Assembly (NCBI GenBank): GCA_000381625.1
Contig: KB906767.1
Coordinates: forward strand, 1,838,629 to 1,902,628
Source: Bryobacterales bacterium KBS 96
Lineage (GTDB): Bacteria; Acidobacteriota; Terriglobia; Bryobacterales; Bryobacteraceae
DNA: 64,000 nt
Direction: 5' to 3'
The translations under genes were made by a program, and so were the position numbers. Positions 33,951-41,743 of the stretch are shown one piece after another. Under the pieces are notes generated by a model. It was not told where the DNA came from. It ran no database searches and worked only from the letters and a program-made list of their open reading frames with translations. How positions within the stretch are numbered: position 1 is the first letter of the stretch; each line of letters starts with the position of its first letter.

Positions 33951-35579
33951 ATGGCCCAAGCAGTTGCGGAAGCAATCCAAAAGAATTATCTCAACGAGAA
34001 ACAGGGACTTCTCTCCTGGCTGTTGACAACCGATCATAAACGGATCGCAATTCTTTACACGTTTTCAATTACCGGATTCTTTTTCCTGGGTGGCTTTTTT
34101 GCGCTGATGATGCGCCTGGAACTGCTATCACCCACGAATTGGCTGGTCAGCAGCGAGACTTACAACAAGCTGTTTACAATGCACGGGACCATCATGGTCT
34201 GGTTTTTTTTGATCCCGTCAATTCCAAACACATTGGGTAACTTCCTGATCCCGATGATGGTTGGCGCCAAGGATCTGGCGTTTCCAAAACTGAACTTAGC
34301 CAGTTGGTATGTGTTTATGTTGGGCGGCGGCGTTACGGTGTACGCTTTGGTTCGGGGCGGTGTTGACACCGGCTGGACCTTTTACACGCCGTTCAGCACA
34401 AGTTACTCCACAACCTATGTGGTTGCGGCGGCGGTTGGAATCTTTATCGCCGGATTCTCGACAATCATGACCAGCTTGAATTTCATTGCAACCATTCACC
34501 GGATGCGCGCCCCCGGCCTGACTTGGTTCCGGCTGCCTATTTTCATCTGGTCGATGTACGCCAACAGCGTCATCCTGGTCCTCAATACGCCGGTACTGGC
34601 TATCACGCTGGTGATGGTCGGCGTGGAACGCATCGCCAAGGTTGGCATTTTCGATCCGGCGCTTGGGGGAGATCCCGTTTTGTTTCAGCATCTGTTCTGG
34701 TTCTACTCGCATCCAGCGGTTTACACCATGGTTTTGCCGGGCATGGCCGTCATCAGCGAGATTGTTCCCGCGTTTTCGCGCAAGCCGATGTTTGGCTATA
34801 AGGCCGTCGCTTTTTCAAGCGTCGCTATCGCGGCGCTCTCTTTTCTGGTATGGGGCCATCACATGTTCGTGGCTGGTGAATCGGTATACGTGGCCATGGC
34901 TTTTTCCTTTTTCAGCTTTTGCGTGGCCGTTCCTTCCGCGATAAAAGTCTTTAACTGGACTGCAACTATGTATCAAGGATCTGTATCGTGGGATACGCCC
35001 ATGTTATACGCGATCGGATTCATTGGCCTATTCACAATCGGCGGCATGACGGGACTAATGCTCGCCGTGCTAGGACTCGATGTCCATCTGCACGACACTT
35101 ACTTCGTGATTGCTCATTTCCACTACATCATGGTAGGCGGAACGGTAATGGCATTCCTGGGAGGAGTGCATTACTGGTGGCCGAAAATCAGCGGAAAGAT
35201 GTATCCCGAGGGGCTTGCAAGGATTTCTGCGGCGATCGTGTTCATCGGATTTAACCTGACATTTTTTCCGCAGTATGTTCTTGGCTACCTCGGGATGCCA
35301 CGGCGCTACGCGGCATATCCGGAGGAGTTCCAGATGCTTCACGTGCTTTCGACCGCTGGCGCAACCATATTGGGCGTCGGATATGTCTTGCCGCTTTGTT
35401 ACTTAATATGGGCCTGGTATTACGGCAGAGATGCCACACCAAACCCGTGGCGAGCGACAGGTCTCGAATGGAAAACTCCTTCGCCCCCGCCCGCGCATAA
35501 CTTCGAGGTCACTCCAGTGGTTACGGCGCCGCGACCGTATGACTACGAGGCGATGAAAGAGGAGCTGCAACTTGTCTAA
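33951..35579 (+). CDS. coxA: Cytochrome c oxidase subunit I, A2-type
   Basis: 542 residues. The ATG at 33951 is the start; GGAG lies upstream at about 33938, and the frame continues 54 bases further without a better site. All heme/copper ligands are present: [31 protein letters not shown] and [17 protein letters not shown]. The segment FYSHPAVY has Tyr-Ser in place of the Glu of the D-channel end, the mark of A2-type heme-copper oxidases; the crosslinking His-Tyr pair is kept. The enzyme reduces O2 and pumps protons. One base separates it from coxB; coxC starts 8 bases inside. Confidence 0.96.
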   Translation: MAQAVAEAIQKNYLNEKQGLLSWLLTTDHKRIAILYTFSITGFFFLGGFFALMMRLELLSPTNWLVSSETYNKLFTMHGTIMVWFFLIPSIPNTLGNFLIPMMVGAKDLAFPKLNLASWYVFMLGGGVTVYALVRGGVDTGWTFYTPFSTSYSTTYVVAAAVGIFIAGFSTIMTSLNFIATIHRMRAPGLTWFRLPIFIWSMYANSVILVLNTPVLAITLVMVGVERIAKVGIFDPALGGDPVLFQHLFWFYSHPAVYTMVLPGMAVISEIVPAFSRKPMFGYKAVAFSSVAIAALSFLVWGHHMFVAGESVYVAMAFSFFSFCVAVPSAIKVFNWTATMYQGSVSWDTPMLYAIGFIGLFTIGGMTGLMLAVLGLDVHLHDTYFVIAHFHYIMVGGTVMAFLGGVHYWWPKISGKMYPEGLARISAAIVFIGFNLTFFPQYVLGYLGMPRRYAAYPEEFQMLHVLSTAGATILGVGYVLPLCYLIWAWYYGRDATPNPWRATGLEWKTPSPPPAHNFEVTPVVTAPRPYDYEAMKEELQLV

Positions 35580-36222
35580 ATCGGCCACACTCGCCTGCCG
35601 GGAGCAGTTCAGGACGCCTGCGCAGCAGCGCGAAACCGCAAGCGTCGGAATGTGGATCTTTCTCGCGAACGAGGTCATGATGTTCGGCGCGCTGTTCACA
35701 GCGTACACCGTGTATCGCGCCAGCCACCCCCAGGCTTTCGATATCGGAAGCGCCGATATGAACATTATGCTCGGGTCCATCAATACCGCGCTTCTGCTGA
35801 CCAGTAGCCTGATGCTGAGCTTCGCCGAACACAGCGCGCAAGCCGGTAACCGGCGGCTGATCGCCTTATTTCTTATTCTCACTATGATCATCGGGGCGGT
35901 ATTCTTGGGCCTCAAATTTACTGAGTACTATCAGCACTTTCAAGAACACAAAGCTCCTGGAGTCTGGTTCAACGATTCGAGCCCGTATGCAAACAGTATT
36001 CAGATGTTCTTTGTCTTCTACTTCATCATGACCGGGCTTCATGCCGTGCACATGATTATTGGAATCGGTATTCTTGCGGGGCTATTGTTTCGCACTATTA
36101 TCGGCACGATGACCGCCGAATATCACACGCCTATTCTGTTCGGCGGGTTGTACTGGCATTTTGTCGACATCGTCTGGATCTTTCTGTACGCAATCTTCTA
36201 TCTTCCGGGGCTGCATCTATGA
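35572..36222 (+). CDS. coxC: Cytochrome c oxidase subunit III
   Basis: 216 residues, TTG start at 35572 preceded by GAGGAG and overlapping coxA by 8 bases. Five transmembrane helices, of the short CoxC/CyoC kind, including [32 protein letters not shown] and the last block [16 protein letters not shown], which holds the family's HxxDxxW motif. The subunit stabilises the proton-pumping core. The stop overlaps the coxD start (ATGA). Confidence 0.94.
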   Translation: MSKSATLACREQFRTPAQQRETASVGMWIFLANEVMMFGALFTAYTVYRASHPQAFDIGSADMNIMLGSINTALLLTSSLMLSFAEHSAQAGNRRLIALFLILTMIIGAVFLGLKFTEYYQHFQEHKAPGVWFNDSSPYANSIQMFFVFYFIMTGLHAVHMIIGIGILAGLLFRTIIGTMTAEYHTPILFGGLYWHFVDIVWIFLYAIFYLPGLHL

Positions 36223-36518
36223 ACGAGCCGGCGCTTTCGCTAAAGAAATACATCTTTGCGTGGCTCGGGCTACTCGGGCTGACGCTGGTGACCACGCTAA
36301 TTGCATTTGTGGATCTAGGAGTGTGGAGCACCGTGATTGAAATCGGGATCGCCGCGATCATGGCTTCGATGGTGGCCGGCTTTCTGATGCATGCCTTTTA
36401 TGAAACCAAATTGATCAAGCTCATCATCGCCGCCGCCATCATCTGGTTCCTTGTCATGATCACATTGACGCTGGGCGATTACATGACCCGCGGGTGGCTT
36501 CCTTTCCCCGGTAAGTGA
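36219..36518 (+). CDS. coxD: Cytochrome c oxidase subunit IV, prokaryotic type
   Basis: 99 residues with three hydrophobic helices (IFAWLGLLGLTLVTTLIAFV, VIEIGIAAIMASMVAGFLMH, LIIAAAIIWFLVMITLTLG) and the family's MHAFYETKLIKLI linker. A small membrane subunit of the oxidase, probably needed for stability. The ATG overlaps the coxC stop by 4 bases. Next gene 80 bases downstream. Confidence 0.92.
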   Translation: MNEPALSLKKYIFAWLGLLGLTLVTTLIAFVDLGVWSTVIEIGIAAIMASMVAGFLMHAFYETKLIKLIIAAAIIWFLVMITLTLGDYMTRGWLPFPGK

Positions 36519-36598
36519 CTGATTTGCCGATCGCGAGTACGGCGGAACTCGCGAAACCAAAGCGCCCAGACCTCAGTCCTCTATTCAGGAGAAAGCGA

Positions 36599-36820
36599 AT
36601 GCCTGAACAAAAGGAACATGATAAACCGGAAAATCTGGTCGAGCATCCGCACCCCGGCGTCCACACCGCAAGAAGTCTTCAGGAAGCTGCGAACTCGAAC
36701 AACTCGCTGGAAGGCTATGTTGCGATGAACGAATTGAACGACGAAGAGATTGCGCGGCAAGTCGAGGAACAGGAAGAATCCGCCGGAAAAGCCGGAAAAG
36801 ATGAGAAAGCGAAAGATTGA
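36599..36820 (+). CDS. Small hydrophilic acidic/basic protein at the end of the act-cox operon
   Basis: 73 residues. The ATG at 36599 has AGGAG seven bases before it; an overlapping GTG at 36515 inside coxD is in frame but less likely. The product is very hydrophilic (MPEQKEHDKPENLVEHPHPGV, ending EEQEESAGKAGKDEKAKD) with no hydrophobic core, and is probably disordered. No family recognised. Its place and own ribosome site suggest a real product, perhaps an accessory of the oxidase. Convergent with the DUF1275 gene, 14 bases between stops. Confidence 0.55.
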   Translation: MPEQKEHDKPENLVEHPHPGVHTARSLQEAANSNNSLEGYVAMNELNDEEIARQVEEQEESAGKAGKDEKAKD

Positions 36821-36834
36821 TCGATTGCGGCTTA

Positions 36835-37644
36835 CTAATCCTGCTTCTCTTGTTCCACGGAAACGGGGCGAATCAGATCGATGACGATGACGGCAGCGAG
36901 AACTCCCACGGGCGCGGCTAACGAGAATAGGTCCCAATGCTGCCGGGCGTACCAGCCCGAGGCTGCCCCGCCTGCGTAGGCTAACCACACGCACGCCAGA
37001 TAGCAGGACTCCTGAAAACCGCCATTTCGAGTCGACAATCGCATTACTTTCCAGACTCGCTGCTTAAACCTGTGTTCCGTTCTGTCGCGGAACCAGAAGA
37101 GGTAGCGGGAAAACGATTGAGCGAACTTCGTAAGGGCTCCCGTGACGAAACAGGTATAGACAGTGAGCGCGCCCACGTGATTCACGGTGATGTTTTGAAA
37201 ACCCATCGCTAACGCGGCGAGTCCTATCAATCCGTAAAATGGCCAGGGTTCCGCCGGATATTGATGCGCGCTACCCCAGTACATCAATGCCGCGAGCATC
37301 GCCGCCTCGATTGCGAGAGTCAGAGAGGCGATCGCTCGTATATTATGCCGCGAGGCGTAATCAACCACCAGCCTGCCTGCAATCATTCCAGCAACGAAGA
37401 ACAGAATGGCGCTCAGGTGCCGCAGCATTGGGAATATCGTTGCATTTGGTAAGGCCCTCCCCACATCGATGGTATTGCCGCTCATATTCGCGGTGTAAAT
37501 GCCCCGAAACAGAACGTATCCGACCACATCCACGAAACCGGCCACCCACGTCAAGGTCACCGCCAGCGCAGCCTTTTCGCGAAGCACCAGTACTCTCGGC
37601 CGGCGCCCGCCGCCCCGACTCTGCAACATTCCCAATGCCTCCAT
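36835..37644 (-). CDS. DUF1275 / YoaK-type membrane protein
   Basis: 269 residues with about six transmembrane helices. The conserved block YVLFRGIYTANMSGNTIDVGRAL near residue 50 and the central MGFQNITVNHVGALTVYTCFVTGALTKF identify the DUF1275 (YoaK) family of unknown function. It lies between the oxidase operon (convergent) and the hairpin repeats upstream of it. No operon partner is visible. Confidence 0.88.
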   Translation of the reverse strand: MEALGMLQSRGGGRRPRVLVLREKAALAVTLTWVAGFVDVVGYVLFRGIYTANMSGNTIDVGRALPNATIFPMLRHLSAILFFVAGMIAGRLVVDYASRHNIRAIASLTLAIEAAMLAALMYWGSAHQYPAEPWPFYGLIGLAALAMGFQNITVNHVGALTVYTCFVTGALTKFAQSFSRYLFWFRDRTEHRFKQRVWKVMRLSTRNGGFQESCYLACVWLAYAGGAASGWYARQHWDLFSLAAPVGVLAAVIVIDLIRPVSVEQEKQD

Positions 37645-37691
37645 GAGTGTTCTTCACACGACCAAAATGTAGAGAGAGATCGGAGCCGGTA

Positions 37692-37866
37692 AGTTGCTCA
37701 TGCAAGACGGCTCCGTACCGACGCACCTCCAAGCGGAGCCGCCGCACGTTACTGCGCGGGTTGCCCGGTTATTTGGAAAAACCCGCTTGCTCACGCAAGG
37801 CGGCTCTGTGTGAAGGCAAACTGGAAACGGAGCCGCCGCACGCCGGTGCGCGGGTTGCCCGGTTAC
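37692..37866. repeat. Two copies of an imperfect hairpin repeat between two minus-strand genes
   Basis: Two similar units (about 37692-37773 and 37780-37866) share the end CGGAGCCGCCGCACG followed by GCGCGGGTTGCCCGGTTA, and each starts with a TTGCTCA-GCAAG block and a CGGCTC arm. The start of each unit can pair with its end (AACCCGC/GCGGGTT and CGGCTC/GAGCCG), forming a long imperfect stem. It looks like a REP-type interspersed element, of a kind I recall from Acidobacteria genomes (unverified). It may stop transcription of the gene at 37881-39428. Confidence 0.65.
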
Positions 37867-37880
37867 GCGAAAACTGCGGG

Positions 37881-39428
37881 CTAGTGTTTCGCCGTCACGG
37901 CAATCGCTGTAACGAGCGCTACGGCCAGCAGGAACAGAATTAAAAACAACAGCAGCAAGGCTTTATTCGGCTTATTGCCAGGTTGAAGAACCGGAGCCGG
38001 AGCGGCCGGAACGGCCGGGCGAGGCATAGCGGGAATAGAAGGGGCGGGGGGAGCGGCGGGCACGTGTAATCCCGGCATGGCGTTCGCCGAGGGTGGAGCA
38101 GTTGGCATCGCGGCTGCCGCGGGAACCGGCTCCGCCGGAGCCGCCGCCGATCCCATCACAACGCGGGTAAATTCGCTCGGGCCTTGCGGAGCCGGCTTTG
38201 GCGGCTGCCTCGATGGCCCCCGCTCATTCAGAGGAGATACGTTCGGACCGGCGCCAAAAGCCGGTTGCTCCGGCGGCGGCGCAGGTGCAGGATCGTTGGT
38301 TCCGAACAGTTGCGTGTATTCGCCAGCGCTATTCGAGGCGCCCGGCGACGACGGTCGTTCCGTCCCGCTCCCGAAAATACGGGTGAATTCGCCCGCAGTG
38401 CCGCCTGAACCGCCCACATGCGGCCGGCGAAACGACTCAGGAGGGGCTGAAGTGGCCGCGTACGGCGCCGGGGCGGTAGGAGGCGGAGTCTCGCCTGAGA
38501 ATAGCTGCGTGAACTCGCCCGGCGATTGCGACGGAGCGGCGGTGTTCTGAGGCGGTATGGGCCGCTGAACCGCCGGGAACGAAAAGCCCTCCGGATTCGG
38601 CACGGGAGAGCCACCGCCGAAGAAGCGGGTGAACTCGCCCGGCCCGCCGTGCGGATCGGCAACTGACGGCTCCCCGGAAGGCGGAATATGCGGAGTGTGG
38701 CCGATTCCCAAGGAACCGGCAGGCGCGTCCTTGCTCGCCTCAGGGGCTTTGGCCGGAGGTATTTGAGCCGGGGCTTGAAAGAGGCGCGTGAATTCGCCGG
38801 GTGACGCTGGAGCTGGCGTCCGCATTTCCGGCTTTTCAGGGGATACCAGCTTGTTATTCGATTTCCCGGAATCAGGCGGTATCGGCGTTACTGGCCGGAC
38901 GGGAGCCTGTGCGGGCGGCGGCGTCCGCGAGACCGTTTCCGCTTTTGACGGGTCTAGTGCTTGAAACATCCTTGTGAATTCGCCCGGCGCTGGACGCGCT
39001 TGCGAGCGCGGCTCCGGGCGCTGCGGCGTCCCGGAAACGGAAGAACGTTGCGGCACAGGCGCGTCCGAACCGGTGCGGAGCGGAGTTCCTCCTCCGGCTG
39101 GCTTCGTACCGGGGTCTGAACGGTCCGATTCAAATTGCAACCACTCGCGCAGCAGCAGGCACTGCGGCACACTCTCGGTCACGACGAAGCAGAGGTCGCC
39201 TTCCTCACGCACGTCGAGCACCAGTTCCTTCACGGCGGATGAACGGTACAAACAAGATAACAGCAGCTTTAGCAATGCCGCCTGTTCCGGTTGTGCGGTT
39301 TCGGCAATACGATGCACAAAAACGGAGCGTCCCGTCGCTGCCTCGCGCGCGCGAAACGTCTGCACATTACCTGTTATTACCTGCTCTGGTTGCAGGTATT
39401 TACCGCCGAGAAACGCCATCCGATGCAC
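37881..39428 (-). CDS. Proline-rich, membrane-anchored protein with seven GEFTRxF-type repeats
   Basis: 515 residues from a GTG at 39428 (an ATG three codons later is equally possible). Residues 1-100 form a folded domain of unknown type. Residues 105-485 are low-complexity, Pro/Ala/Ser-rich, with a motif at Thr 152, 214, 267, 307, 349, 372 and 421. The motif is GEFTRMF, GEFTRLF, GEFTRFF, GEFTQLF, GEFTRIF, GEYTQLF and the weaker SEFTRVV. Residues 489-510 are a transmembrane helix, so the rest would face the cytosol (tail-anchor-like). The gene is divergent from tssK. Threonines with a hydrophobic residue at +3 are possible FHA ligands after phosphorylation. No similar name is known to me; function unknown. 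Confidence 0.7.
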   Translation of the reverse strand: MHRMAFLGGKYLQPEQVITGNVQTFRAREAATGRSVFVHRIAETAQPEQAALLKLLLSCLYRSSAVKELVLDVREEGDLCFVVTESVPQCLLLREWLQFESDRSDPGTKPAGGGTPLRTGSDAPVPQRSSVSGTPQRPEPRSQARPAPGEFTRMFQALDPSKAETVSRTPPPAQAPVRPVTPIPPDSGKSNNKLVSPEKPEMRTPAPASPGEFTRLFQAPAQIPPAKAPEASKDAPAGSLGIGHTPHIPPSGEPSVADPHGGPGEFTRFFGGGSPVPNPEGFSFPAVQRPIPPQNTAAPSQSPGEFTQLFSGETPPPTAPAPYAATSAPPESFRRPHVGGSGGTAGEFTRIFGSGTERPSSPGASNSAGEYTQLFGTNDPAPAPPPEQPAFGAGPNVSPLNERGPSRQPPKPAPQGPSEFTRVVMGSAAAPAEPVPAAAAMPTAPPSANAMPGLHVPAAPPAPSIPAMPRPAVPAAPAPVLQPGNKPNKALLLLFLILFLLAVALVTAIAVTAKH

Positions 39429-39645
39429 CGCCGCTCATGTTCTAAAATCCTCAATTCCGCCGATATCACTTACACTCTACTCGAAGTCGCAAATTCAGGG
39501 GGAAATCCCACGCCAGTCGGTTTGCCGGTTATTGGCCTGATCCGTGCAATATAGATGCCAAACGCTTCGGCGCTGGCATTAGGCGCGCACTATGATAGAC
39601 AATCGTTTATCGCCCTGAACGAGAGCTAAGGCCGCCATTTAAACA

Positions 39646-41001
39646 GTGAGAAACCTGTCGAGAATCGTCTGGTCAGAAGGCATGTACCTCGGACCGCATC
39701 ATTTTCAAGCGCAGAGCCGTTATTTTGAAGGCGCCGTTCAATTCGTCGCCGACACACTTTGGTACCGGCCATGGGGATTTCTCGGAGTGGAACTGAATCA
39801 CGAGGCGCTTCGCAACGGCACGCTTGTGTTGACTCATGCCAGGGGCATTTTCGCGGATGGCCTCGCGTTCGACATCCCGGCGTCCGATGCGCCGCCGCTG
39901 GCCCGCCCCATGGAAGCCCTCTTCTCTCCCACGGCGCACTCGGTCATGGTTTATCTGGCGGTCCCCTCTCAAAGCGATTCAGGCGGCAATTGCGCGCTGG
40001 ATGCTTCATCGACGAATGGCCGCATTCGCTATATCTCGGAAGAAAAGCCGACCGTTGACGAGGTGACCGGCCAGGACGAAAAATCTGTACGTTTCGGCAG
40101 AAAGAATATTCGTTTTCTGGTCGAAGGCGAAAATACGGACGGCTTGGAACTGCTCCCGGCGGCGAGAGTGCTCAGAGACGGCCTGGGACATTACATCTTC
40201 GACGAAAACTTCATTCCCCCATGCGTACGAATGAGCGCCAGCGCACGGCTGATGGCCTTGACGAGGCGTCTCATTGAAATTCTAGAGCAGAAAAATCAGA
40301 CGTTTACGGGCCGCGTCGCCGGATTCGATAAGCAGTCCGCCGGCTCCTCCGCTCAACAGGTAGCGAGCTTCTGGTTTCTCCACGCCGTCAACACGGCGCT
40401 TGCATCGCTGCGCCATGAATACCTTACCGCGCAAAGCCATCCGGAACGTCTCTTCACCGAATATTTGAAGTTGGGCGGAGCGCTCTGTACGTTCGGCGTC
40501 GGCTCCCTGCCGGGCGAATTGCCCGTCTACGATCACCTGAATCTCGAGGCCTGTTTCGGAGAACTCGACGAGCATATCCGGCGCCACCTGGAGCTGGTTG
40601 TGCCGACCAACTGCGTTTCCATAAAGCTCGAGCAACGCGACAAATACTTCTGGGAAGGCGATCTGCCGGATTCCCGCTATTTTGGCAACGCGCGCTGGTT
40701 CTTCTCAATCGCCGCAAATGTCGGTGAAGCGGAACTGATCCTGCTGGCGCCCCGCATCGTCAAATTCTGCTCGGCACGATTCGTACCTGAACTGGTCCGG
40801 CGCGCGCTGCCCGGCATGACGCTCACGCATGTCCAGAGCCCACCTGCTTCCATCTCGCCGCGAATCCAGAATCAGTATTTCTCCATCAGCCGGTCGGGGC
40901 CGTGCTGGGACCATCTCATCGATACCAAGCGCGCCGGCATTTACGTGCCCGGCGATCTGCCGAACGCCACACTGGAGCTTTTGATTCTGCTCGAATCCTA
41001 G
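39646..41001 (+). CDS. tssK: Type VI secretion baseplate protein TssK
   Basis: 451 residues, GTG start at 39646. MRNLSRIVWSEGMYLGPHHFQAQSRYFEG is the family signature. Later PERLFTEYLKLGGALCTF and IPL-like ends (GIYVPGDLPNATLELLILLES) fit the TssK core. It is a trimeric connector between the T6SS baseplate and the TssLM membrane complex. It starts the operon tssK-tssL-tssM (spacings 7 and 9 bases). The 217 bases before it are shared with the divergent repeat protein. Confidence 0.93.
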   Translation: MRNLSRIVWSEGMYLGPHHFQAQSRYFEGAVQFVADTLWYRPWGFLGVELNHEALRNGTLVLTHARGIFADGLAFDIPASDAPPLARPMEALFSPTAHSVMVYLAVPSQSDSGGNCALDASSTNGRIRYISEEKPTVDEVTGQDEKSVRFGRKNIRFLVEGENTDGLELLPAARVLRDGLGHYIFDENFIPPCVRMSASARLMALTRRLIEILEQKNQTFTGRVAGFDKQSAGSSAQQVASFWFLHAVNTALASLRHEYLTAQSHPERLFTEYLKLGGALCTFGVGSLPGELPVYDHLNLEACFGELDEHIRRHLELVVPTNCVSIKLEQRDKYFWEGDLPDSRYFGNARWFFSIAANVGEAELILLAPRIVKFCSARFVPELVRRALPGMTLTHVQSPPASISPRIQNQYFSISRSGPCWDHLIDTKRAGIYVPGDLPNATLELLILLES

Positions 41002-41008
41002 ACGAAAC

Positions 41009-41734
41009 ATGTCCTCCCCATTGCCGAACGCGGCTGCCGCAGCCCACCCGCCTCGCGCGGAGAACCTGGCGTTGATTTTCCAGGAAGTGTTCACCGTGAT
41101 TGAGCGGCTGCGTGCCAACCGCCAGCGGGTCAACGACGCCGAAACGTTTCGGACGCAGATCCGAACCGCGCTAAAAGCGGCCGAACAGGAAGCCTTGCGG
41201 CGCGGCTACAACCTCGAAGATGTTCGGGTTGCCGTGTTCGCCGCGGTGGCCTTTCTCGACGAATCCATTCTCAACATGCAAAGCGCGGTTTTCGGGGATT
41301 GGGCGCGTAAGCCGCTGCAAGAGGAACTGTTTGGCGTCCAGTTGGCCGGGGAAATATTCTTCCGGAATTTGGACCGCCTTTTGGGCCGACCCGATTCGGA
41401 CCCCCTGGCCGATATCCTCGAAGTCCACCAACTCTGCCTGCTGCTCGGTTTTCGCGGCCGGTTGAGCGCCAGCGGCATGGCTGAAGTCCGCTCGATCGTT
41501 GCCCAAATCGAAGCAAAAGTCCGCCGCATACGGGGCGCGCTCGGCCCGCTTTCTCCTCCATGGGAGCAGGCGGCGGCGCGTATCTCCCGCCCACGCGACG
41601 GACTGCTCGGCGCTCTACGTTGGACGGCGATTGCCTGCTGGGCTATCGCGGTTGGTCTGTTCGTGGCATTCCTGCTGACGCTTAGCGCGGGCGAAGGCAC
41701 ATTGCAGTCGATTGCATCCCGGATCGGCCTCTAG
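41009..41734 (+). CDS. tssL: Type VI secretion protein TssL (DotU/IcmH family)
   Basis: 241 residues. The soluble part carries the DotU motifs (FLDESILNMQSA, WARKPLQEELFGVQLAGEIFFRNLDRLL, LADILEVHQLCLLLGFRGRL), and a single transmembrane helix lies at 207-227, close to the C-terminus, as in TssL. There is no C-terminal peptidoglycan-binding OmpA domain, so another protein would have to anchor the complex to the cell wall. It forms the inner-membrane complex with TssM, the next gene. Confidence 0.93.
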   Translation: MSSPLPNAAAAAHPPRAENLALIFQEVFTVIERLRANRQRVNDAETFRTQIRTALKAAEQEALRRGYNLEDVRVAVFAAVAFLDESILNMQSAVFGDWARKPLQEELFGVQLAGEIFFRNLDRLLGRPDSDPLADILEVHQLCLLLGFRGRLSASGMAEVRSIVAQIEAKVRRIRGALGPLSPPWEQAAARISRPRDGLLGALRWTAIACWAIAVGLFVAFLLTLSAGEGTLQSIASRIGL

Positions 41735-41743
41735 GAGCGGCCA

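Noticed and set aside
37692-37866. CRISPR array
   Set aside because: Only two degenerate units, with long imperfect self-pairing and no regular spacers; no cas genes near.
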